From: Candidatus Blautia intestinavium
GTDB taxonomy: Bacteria; Bacillota; Clostridia; Lachnospirales; Lachnospiraceae
DNA: 59,717 bases
Reading direction: 5' to 3'
Assembly: GCA_019113745.1 (NCBI GenBank)
Contig: DXGV01000040.1
Location: forward strand, 1 to 59,717
In this document: one piece after another, positions 53,926 to 59,717 of the stretch
Layout: every line of letters starts with the position of its first letter
Numbering within the stretch: the first letter of the stretch is position 1
The notes under the pieces: generated by a model
What the model was told of the DNA's origin: nothing
Database searches by the model: none
Seen by the model: the letters and a program-made list of their open reading frames with translations, nothing else
Translations under genes and position numbers: made by a program

Positions 53926-54872
53926 CGCCGCCCCTTGACACAATCCTTTGCGGGGACAGCCTGCAAATCTTAAAAAAACTGCCGGATAACAGTGTCCAGT
54001 GTTGTATCACCTCTCCGCCCTACTATGCGCTGCGGGACTATGGTATAGATGGGCAGATTGGACGGGAGGACACACCGGAAAAGTACATTAAGCGGCTGAC
54101 CGCAGTTTTCCGGGAAGTGCGTAGGGTATTGCGTTTGGACGGAACCTGCTGGCTGAACGTGGGAGATACCTATTGCGGAAAAGGAAATCAGGGGGAGTTT
54201 ACAGACCCCAAATATCCAAATGGCCGGACAGGGCAGGCAATCGCACTGAATCACAAAGTAGAGGGCTGCAAGGCAAAAGACCTGATTGGAATACCGTGGA
54301 TGTTGGCTTTTTCTCTCCGGGCTGACGGCTGGTATCTGCGTTCAGATATTATCTGGATGAAAAACAATCCCATGCCCGAAAGTGTAAAAGACCGGCCTAC
54401 GCGCTGTTACGAACACGTTTTTCTGCTTTCCAAGTCACGCCGATATTTCTATGACTGGGAAAGTGTCGCGGAGCCAGTAGCCGCCTCCACCCCTGACCGT
54501 ATGCGTCACCGTTACAGTGATTCTCATAAATATGGCACTGACATTCCCGGCCAACGGCACCAGACCATCAATAGCAGCCGTCCATGTGGATATGCAGAAA
54601 GTGAAATTCCACAAGTCCGAAACCGGCGGGATGTATGGCTGATTAACACTGTTCCTTATAAGGGCGGCCATTTTGCGGCCTTTCCTCCTAAGCTGGCAGA
54701 AACTTGTATTTTAGCTGGCTGTCCAGAGGGCGGCCTTGTACTCGACCCGTTTTTCGGAAGCGGAACAACCGGGCTTGCCGCCAAAAGGTTAAACCGGCAT
54801 TATATCGGCATTGAGTTAAACCCACTTTACTGCGAAATGGCAAAGGAACGGATGGGAGGTGATTTGCTATGA
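53922..54872 (+). CDS. SPPY-motif DNA methyltransferase (cargo)
   Basis: 316 residues. Motif IV TSPPYYALRDYG (30-41) comes first and the SAM motif DPFFGSGTTGLAAKR (about 280-294) last, which is the beta order. SPPY is typical of N4-cytosine enzymes, though some N6-adenine ones share it. A target-recognition segment lies at about 170-250. No restriction endonuclease is next to it, so it is a solitary methyltransferase, possibly anti-restriction during transfer. Its base composition looks less GC-rich than its neighbours. It is coupled by ATGA overlaps on both sides. Confidence 0.88.
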   Translation: MTPPLDTILCGDSLQILKKLPDNSVQCCITSPPYYALRDYGIDGQIGREDTPEKYIKRLTAVFREVRRVLRLDGTCWLNVGDTYCGKGNQGEFTDPKYPNGRTGQAIALNHKVEGCKAKDLIGIPWMLAFSLRADGWYLRSDIIWMKNNPMPESVKDRPTRCYEHVFLLSKSRRYFYDWESVAEPVAASTPDRMRHRYSDSHKYGTDIPGQRHQTINSSRPCGYAESEIPQVRNRRDVWLINTVPYKGGHFAAFPPKLAETCILAGCPEGGLVLDPFFGSGTTGLAAKRLNRHYIGIELNPLYCEMAKERMGGDLL

Positions 54873-56839
54873 AACAGCCCTTAAAACCCCGTGATAAAAT
54901 CACCCAGCGCATGACCCGCGACGGACTGGCGCTGGATAACCAGACCACCGGCGAGAGCGTCAACATATCCAGCCGGGAGGCCGAGCAGGAATATACCGCC
55001 GAGCCGGGCGGCGCGGCGGAAAAGGTACTGGAACGGGCCGATCAACTCCACAGCCGCCACAAGGCAAAAAAGGCGGCCAAGGACGCCGGGGAAGTGGTGA
55101 CGGAGGGAGGCGAAGCCCTGCACCGTCCTACTTCCCGCCTGCAATTTACCGCCGAGGAACGGGCCTCCCCGGAGCTTGCCCCCTATATCAAAAAGGCCGA
55201 GAAGCGGGCGGATAAGCTGGACGCGGCCAAAGACGCCCTCCCGAAAAAGCGCGTCGTCACCAAGGAAACCGTCTATGACGAGGCCAAGGGAAAGGCCAAA
55301 AGCAAACTTCACTTTGAGAAAGTGGAGAAAGACCCGCCCAAGCTCAAACCCAGCCCGGCCAGCCGCTCCGTGCAGGAGGCAGGGCTATACCTCCACGGGA
55401 AAATCCACGAGGTAGAACACGAAAACGTGGGCGTGGAGGGCGGCCACAAGGGGGAAGAACTGGCCGAACGTCAAGCGGGCAAGGCCCTAAGAAGCGCCCG
55501 GAGGCGGCAGAAATTAAAGCCCTACTGGGCCGCAGCCAAGGCCGAAAGGAAATCCATAGCCGCCAACGCCGAGTATGTGTATCAAAAATCCCTGCGGGAT
55601 AACCCGGAAATGGCGCAGGCGGTAAAGAACCCGGTTTCCCGCTTCTGGCAGAAACAGAAAATCAAACGGCAGTACGCCAAGGCAGCACGGGCGGCGGGCC
55701 AGACGGCACAGGGCGCAGCCAGCACCGCCAAGACCACGGCCACCGCAGCCCAAAAAGCCGCCAAGGAAAGCAAAAAAGCCGCCTCCTTTGTGGCCCGCCA
55801 CTGGAAAGGGGCGCTGCTGATCGGCGGCGTGGGCCTGCTTCTCCTGCTGGTGATGGGCGGCCTGCAATCTTGCACCGCCATGTTTGGCAGTGCCGGGACG
55901 GGGCTTGCGGCCACCTCCTATCTGTCCGAGGACAGCGATATGCTGGGGGCCGAGGACGCCTATGCCGGGATGGAGGCCGACTTACAGCATGAGCTTGACA
56001 ACTACGAAAGCCTGCACCCCGGCTATGATGAGTACCGTTTTGATTTGGACGAAATCAGCCATGACCCCTATGTGCTGACCTCTATCCTCTCCGCGCTCCA
56101 CGGCGGGGCGTTTATGCTGGACGAGGTACAGGGCGACCTTGCCATGCTCTTTGAACAGCAATACACCCTGACCCAGACCATTGAAACGGAAATCCGTTAC
56201 CGCACGGAAACGAGGACAGACAGCGAGGGCAACGAGTACGAGGTAGAAGTCCCCTATACCTATTATATCTGCAACGTGACGCTCACCAACAACGACTTGT
56301 CCCACCTGCCTGTTTACATCATGGACGAGGAACAGTTGAGCCTGTACGCGGCCTATATGCAGACGTTAGGCAACCGGCCAGACCTCTTTCCAAACAGCAG
56401 CTATCCTCATGCCTCCACCGTCAAGGAGCCGACCTACTATGAAATCCCCCCGGAGGCTTTGGAGGATGAAACCTTTGCCGCCATGATTGCGGAGGCGGAC
56501 AAGTATGTGGGCTATCCCTATGTGTGGGGCGGTTCCAGCCCGTCCACGTCTTTTGATTGTTCCGGCTTTATTAGCTGGGTACTCAATCACAGCGGATGGA
56601 GCGTCGGGCGGCAGACGGCGCAGGGGCTTTATAACCTCTGTACTCCCGTCACGGCGGGGCAGGCCAAGCCCGGCGATCTGGTGTTTTTCGTCGGCACCTA
56701 CGACACCCCCGGCGTGTCCCATGTGGGGCTGTATGTGGGTAATTCCGTCATGTTGCACTGTGGCGACCCCATTTCTTACACAAGTCTAAATTCAAGTTAC
56801 TGGCAATCTCACCTGTACTGTTACGGGCGTCTACCCTGA
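54869..56839 (+). CDS. C40 (NlpC/P60) peptidase of the conjugation system
   Basis: 656 residues. A long basic, Ala/Lys-rich cytosolic region (about 1-310) leads to one membrane helix (about 314-334, LLIGGVGLLLLLVMGG) and an extracytoplasmic part with a central domain and the C-terminal C40 hydrolase (about 545-656). The catalytic Cys is C564 in SFDCSGFISW, with His in VSHVGLYVG (about 628) and another polar ligand in MLHCGD. It likely opens the peptidoglycan for the transfer channel, a VirB1-like function. It ends with TGA in the frame of the next gene. Confidence 0.9.
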   Translation: MKQPLKPRDKITQRMTRDGLALDNQTTGESVNISSREAEQEYTAEPGGAAEKVLERADQLHSRHKAKKAAKDAGEVVTEGGEALHRPTSRLQFTAEERASPELAPYIKKAEKRADKLDAAKDALPKKRVVTKETVYDEAKGKAKSKLHFEKVEKDPPKLKPSPASRSVQEAGLYLHGKIHEVEHENVGVEGGHKGEELAERQAGKALRSARRRQKLKPYWAAAKAERKSIAANAEYVYQKSLRDNPEMAQAVKNPVSRFWQKQKIKRQYAKAARAAGQTAQGAASTAKTTATAAQKAAKESKKAASFVARHWKGALLIGGVGLLLLLVMGGLQSCTAMFGSAGTGLAATSYLSEDSDMLGAEDAYAGMEADLQHELDNYESLHPGYDEYRFDLDEISHDPYVLTSILSALHGGAFMLDEVQGDLAMLFEQQYTLTQTIETEIRYRTETRTDSEGNEYEVEVPYTYYICNVTLTNNDLSHLPVYIMDEEQLSLYAAYMQTLGNRPDLFPNSSYPHASTVKEPTYYEIPPEALEDETFAAMIAEADKYVGYPYVWGGSSPSTSFDCSGFISWVLNHSGWSVGRQTAQGLYNLCTPVTAGQAKPGDLVFFVGTYDTPGVSHVGLYVGNSVMLHCGDPISYTSLNSSYWQSHLYCYGRLP

Positions 56840-56860
56840 CGCCAGAAAGGAGGATTTTCA

Positions 56861-57583
56861 ATCAATATCGTTTCTTTTGGCGGCGGTACAAACAGCGCCG
56901 CCTTACTTGTTGGCCTTTATCAGCACCATATCCCTGTTGATCTGATTTTATTTGCCGATACTGGGGCCGAGCAGCCCCACACTTATCAATTTATCCGGCA
57001 AATGGACGCATGGCTGGCCGGACATGGTATGCCGCAGATCACAACCGTACAGAAGTTTGACCGTGAGGGAAACCGGCTGACGCTGGAAAAGGAATGTCTG
57101 CAATCCTGCACCCTCCCGTCAATCGCCTACGGCTACAAGCGTTGTTCCCTAAAGCACAAAGTCGGGCCGCAGGAAAAGTTCTGCAACCACTATGAGCCGT
57201 GCCGGGAAGTCTGGAAAGGCGGAGGGAAAGTCAACCGCTTTATCGGATATGACGCCGGGGAAATGAAGCGGTATCTCCGTTCCCGCAAGATTGACGAGGC
57301 CGACAAAAAATATTATAACTGTTATCCCCTGATAGAAGAATGGGGCTGGGACAGGAGCGATTGCGTCCGGGCGATTCAGGCGGCAGGCTTGCCGCAGCCG
57401 GGCAAATCCTCCTGTTTTTTCTGCCCCAGCATGAAGAAACCCGAAATCCTATATATGAAAGACCACTATCCCGCCTTGTATCAGCGGGCGCTTGCGCTGG
57501 AAGCCAACGCCCTGCCCTATCTGAAAACTGTAAAAGGATTGGGGCGCAACTACGCATGGCAGGAACGATTTGGAAAGGAGTAA
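56861..57583 (+). CDS. PAPS-reductase-like PP-loop protein with ATC start
   Basis: About 241 residues if read from ATC at 56861, seven bases after AAAGGAGG. The frame has no NTG start after the upstream TGA; the first ATG is 57004, beyond the nucleotide loop. The N-terminus NIVSFGGGTNSAALLVGLY carries a PP-loop SFGGGTNS, and homologous proteins normally start MNIVSFGGGTNS. Cysteines in RCSLKHK, CNHYEPC and CFFCPS suggest a metal or sulfur site. The superfamily includes PAPS reductases and sulfur-transfer enzymes such as DndC. Its real substrate is unknown. It is cargo after the peptidase gene. Confidence 0.72.
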   Translation: MNIVSFGGGTNSAALLVGLYQHHIPVDLILFADTGAEQPHTYQFIRQMDAWLAGHGMPQITTVQKFDREGNRLTLEKECLQSCTLPSIAYGYKRCSLKHKVGPQEKFCNHYEPCREVWKGGGKVNRFIGYDAGEMKRYLRSRKIDEADKKYYNCYPLIEEWGWDRSDCVRAIQAAGLPQPGKSSCFFCPSMKKPEILYMKDHYPALYQRALALEANALPYLKTVKGLGRNYAWQERFGKE

Positions 57584-57589
57584 TCAGTT

Positions 57590-57841
57590 ATGGCAAATAA
57601 ACTTGACCGTATTGAAAAGGACATTGAGAAAACCAAGGGCAAGATCGCGGAGCTGCAAAAGCAGCTTCGGGAGCTGGAAGCGGCAAAGACCGAACAGGAA
57701 AACTTGCAGATCGTCCAGCTTGTGCGTGGCCTGAACATGACCCCGCAGGAGTTCGCCGCCTTTGTGCGCGGCGGCGCTCTGCAAGCGCCCCCGGCCCCGC
57801 AGCCGGAGTTTGAACAGGAGGGAAACGCCGATGAAGAATAA
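57590..57841 (+). CDS. DUF4315 protein
   Basis: 83 residues. A coiled-coil (about 1-48; KLDRIEKDIEKTKGKIAELQ) is followed by LNMTPQEFAAFVRGGALQ and a proline-rich acidic tail. This is the small DUF4315 protein regularly placed before DUF4366 in CTn elements. AAAGGAGTAATCAGTT precedes the ATG. Role unknown. It overlaps the next gene by 11 bases. Confidence 0.85.
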   Translation: MANKLDRIEKDIEKTKGKIAELQKQLRELEAAKTEQENLQIVQLVRGLNMTPQEFAAFVRGGALQAPPAPQPEFEQEGNADEE

Positions 57842-58625
57842 GATCATTCGCAGATTTGCCGTGACACTGGCCGCTGTGCTTTGCATGGCGGCTTTTTCCG
57901 TCACCGCCTACGCCGGAGGCGTTGACCCTGACCCGGAGCCGCTGCCGGAAACCACCGAGGCCCCTTTGCCGGAGGAAACAGAGGAACCCACCACCGGCGG
58001 CATAGAGATGGAGCCGGAGGGCGTACCCGTCACCCCGGAGGGCAACGCGGCGCTGGTGGATGATTTCTACGGGGATAAGCAGCTTATCACCGTCACCACC
58101 AAGGCCGGGAATTATTTCTATATCCTGATTGACCGGGCCAACGAGGACAAGGAAACGTCCGTCCATTTCCTCAACCAAGTGGACGACGCCGACCTGCAAG
58201 CACTGTTGGAGGACGGCAAACAGGAGCCGCAAGTTTGCACCTGCACGGCCAAGTGTGAGGCCGGGGCCGTCAACACGGCCTGCCCGGTTTGTAAGAATAG
58301 CCTGACCGCCTGCGCCGGGCCGGAGCCGGAACCCGCAGACGAGGAAGAACCGGCAGCGCCGGAGAAAGAAAGCGGCGGCATGGGCGGCCTTGTGGTGTTC
58401 CTTGTGGTAGTGCTGGCAGGCGGCGGCGCGGCCCTTTATTTCTTTAAGCTCCGTAAGCCGAAAGCGGATGTCAAGGGCGGCGATGATCTGGACGAGTACG
58501 ACTTTGGCGAGGACGAGGACGAAGAAGAAGCCCCGGAGCCGGACGACGCCACCGGCGGGGACGCCCAAGAGCCGGAGGAAGATTTGTTAATGGAGGAAGA
58601 AACAGATAAGGAGGACGAGGAATGA
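57831..58625 (+). CDS. DUF4366 (CD1107-like) secreted membrane protein
   Basis: 264 residues from the ATG at 57831, which has CAGGAGGG upstream. A signal peptide (about 1-29, ending near VTAYAGG) leads to an acidic proline-rich segment and a small domain (about 60-125; DDFYGDKQLITVTTKAGNYFYILIDR). A cysteine cluster CTCTAKC...CPVC (about 138-158) follows, then a membrane helix (about 187-208) and an acidic tail. This layout is DUF4366. It is surface-exposed and probably part of the transfer machinery. It overlaps topB by ATGA. Confidence 0.85.
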   Translation: MKNKIIRRFAVTLAAVLCMAAFSVTAYAGGVDPDPEPLPETTEAPLPEETEEPTTGGIEMEPEGVPVTPEGNAALVDDFYGDKQLITVTTKAGNYFYILIDRANEDKETSVHFLNQVDDADLQALLEDGKQEPQVCTCTAKCEAGAVNTACPVCKNSLTACAGPEPEPADEEEPAAPEKESGGMGGLVVFLVVVLAGGGAALYFFKLRKPKADVKGGDDLDEYDFGEDEDEEEAPEPDDATGGDAQEPEEDLLMEEETDKEDEE

Positions 58626-59717
58626 CAGCTTCACATACACTTGTAATCGCAGAAAAGCCGAGCGTCGCCCGCAGTATTGCGGGCGTGATCGGCGCGGATA
58701 AGAAACAGGACGGCTACTTTGAGGGGAACGGCTATCTGGTAAGCTGGTGTATCGGCCACCTTGTTTCCCTTGCCGACGCCGGGGCCTATGGCCCCCGCTT
58801 TAAGAAGTGGCGCTATGAGGATTTGCCGATTTTGCCGCAGGAATGGCAGTACATCATCCCGGACGACAAGAAAAAGCAGTTTGACACCCTGCGTTCCCTG
58901 ATGGAGCGCCCCGACGTGGACGGCCTTGTGTGCGCTACCGACGCCGGGCGCGAGGGGGAACTCATTTTCCGTTTCGTCTATCAGATGGCAGGCTGTCAAA
59001 AGCCGTTCAAGCGCCTTTGGATTTCCAGTATGGAGGACGGGGCTATCCGGGAGGGCTTTGCCAACCTGAAACCCGGCGCGGACTATGACGCCCTCTATCA
59101 ATCGGCCCTTTGCCGGGCGCAGGCGGATTGGCTGGTGGGGATAAACGCCACAAGGCTTTTCTCCATCCTCTACCACAAGACCCTGACTGTGGGCCGGGTG
59201 CAGACGCCCACCTTGAAAATGCTGGTTGACCGGGAGGCAAAAATCAGCGGTTTCAAGAAAGAGAAATATCACGTCGTCCATATCGCGGCGGGCGGCATGG
59301 AGGCGGCCAGCGACCGCTTCCTGAACCCTGACGACGCCAACGCCACCAAGACGGCCTGTGCAGGAGCACAGGCCGTTTGTGTATCAGTAAAGCGTGAGAA
59401 AAAGACGGAGCAGCCGCCCCGTCTTTACGACCTCACCACCTTGCAGCGGGAGGCCAACCGCCTGTTTGGATTTACCGCCAAGCAGACCCTTGACTATGCC
59501 CAACAGCTCTATGAAAAGAAGCTGCTGACCTATCCCCGCACCGACAGCCAGTACCTTACCGACGATATGCAGCCCACAGCGGAAAGCATCGTGTCCGGCC
59601 TGTGGCCGCTGCTTCCCTTTGCGGCGGGGCTGGACATTGCCCCGCAGTTTGGCCGGGTGCTGAACAGCAAAAAGGTGTCCGATCACCACGCCATTATCCC
59701 CACGATGGAGTTTGTGC
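58622..59717 (+). CDS. topB: DNA topoisomerase III, 5' part
   Basis: About 365 residues are visible; the gene runs off the right edge. The Toprim domain starts with LVIAEKPSVARSIAGVIG (about 7-24) and has the acidic metal motif ATDAGREGELIF (about 107-118). CRAQADWLVGINATR and VGRVQTPTLKML follow, and the active-site tyrosine lies in LLTYPRTDSQYL (about 303-314). ICE-borne TopB relaxes or decatenates DNA during transfer or replication. It starts in an ATGA overlap with the DUF4366 gene. Confidence 0.93.
   Translation, partial: MTASHTLVIAEKPSVARSIAGVIGADKKQDGYFEGNGYLVSWCIGHLVSLADAGAYGPRFKKWRYEDLPILPQEWQYIIPDDKKKQFDTLRSLMERPDVDGLVCATDAGREGELIFRFVYQMAGCQKPFKRLWISSMEDGAIREGFANLKPGADYDALYQSALCRAQADWLVGINATRLFSILYHKTLTVGRVQTPTLKMLVDREAKISGFKKEKYHVVHIAAGGMEAASDRFLNPDDANATKTACAGAQAVCVSVKREKKTEQPPRLYDLTTLQREANRLFGFTAKQTLDYAQQLYEKKLLTYPRTDSQYLTDDMQPTAESIVSGLWPLLPFAAGLDIAPQFGRVLNSKKVSDHHAIIPTMEFV

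Larger units (their letters stand above)
45073..59717 (+). mobile_element. Integrative conjugative element, Tn1549/CTn-like, left part
   Basis: After cvpA the sequence changes to visibly GC-richer coding with a complete Gram-positive conjugation set on one strand: coupling protein VirD4, PrgI, VirB4, VirB6-like, Maff2, C40 peptidase and TopB. The set and order are those of Tn1549/CTn-family elements. The exact left junction is not resolved; it falls between 45073 and about 45300. Within 45081-45130 are an inverted repeat (TACGAAG/CTTCGTA) and a direct repeat GTATATTGA. The element continues past the right edge, so relaxase, recombinase and right end are unseen. Confidence 0.85.

Noticed and set aside
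53922..54872. Restriction-modification system
   Set aside because: A methyltransferase is clear, but no endonuclease or specificity gene lies beside it within the window.

Overview
The window looks like the chromosome of a Gram-positive, spore-forming gut anaerobe of the Lachnospiraceae (Clostridia). The signs are spoVG and a YyaC-type spore protease, split transketolase, the GlgC/GlgD pair, class II GalT, NrdG-type anaerobic RNR activase, the tadA-SRP RNA-dnaX-ybaB-recR neighbourhood and low-GC sigma-A promoters. From about 45.1 kb to the right edge an integrative conjugative element (ICE) begins. It is visibly richer in G+C and runs off the window.

Layout. 0.4-6.3 kb: beta-CASP metallo-RNase-like protein, KamA-family radical SAM protein (minus), TSCPD protein (minus), MTA/SAH nucleosidase behind a structured leader, a small unknown protein and a SAM methyltransferase. 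6.3-13.2 kb: a large membrane-anchored unknown protein, galK-galT and asnS. 13.2-15.8 kb: a SbcD-like nuclease and a short YhaN/SbcC-like ATPase. 15.9-19.1 kb (minus): dnaD-like gene, dnaI and prs, headed by an intergenic cluster of DnaA boxes. 19.5-20.8 kb (minus): murC. 21.3-25.5 kb: glgC-glgD, spoVG and a CwlO/3D-domain wall protein behind a WalR-box match. 25.7-29.8 kb: tRNA-Pro(CGG), an orphan PduB-like microcompartment shell protein, then a LicT-type antiterminator with its RAT/terminator leader and glucose-family PTS genes. 30-36.8 kb: DUF6128-like protein, nrdG (minus), tadA, SRP RNA (minus), pfkA, dnaX, ybaB, recR. 36.9-41.3 kb: LacI regulator, small transaldolase, split transketolase, yyaC (minus). 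41.5-45.1 kb: LysM protein with an apparently dead MPN-like domain, DUF5711-like protein, CvpA.

The ICE part (45.1-59.7 kb, all plus strand) carries a Tn1549/CTn-like conjugation module: DUF6017/RepA-like protein, DUF5348, PcfB, VirD4, Maff2, VirB6-like, PrgI, VirB4, a C40 (NlpC/P60) hydrolase, DUF4315, DUF4366 and topB (cut by the window edge). Three cargo genes sit inside this module: an MT-A70 methyltransferase, an SPPY-motif DNA methyltransferase and a PAPS-reductase-like PP-loop protein. Two of them have no NTG start codon where the family begins; ATA and ATC stand there behind good Shine-Dalgarno (SD) sites.

Functionally the chromosomal part joins sugar entry (PTS, galactose), glycolysis and pentose phosphate flow (pfkA, transaldolase, transketolase, prs), glycogen synthesis, wall synthesis and remodelling, and replication or repair (dnaD, dnaI, dnaX, recR, SbcCD-like). 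No integrase, relaxase, oriT, CRISPR array or rRNA is visible.
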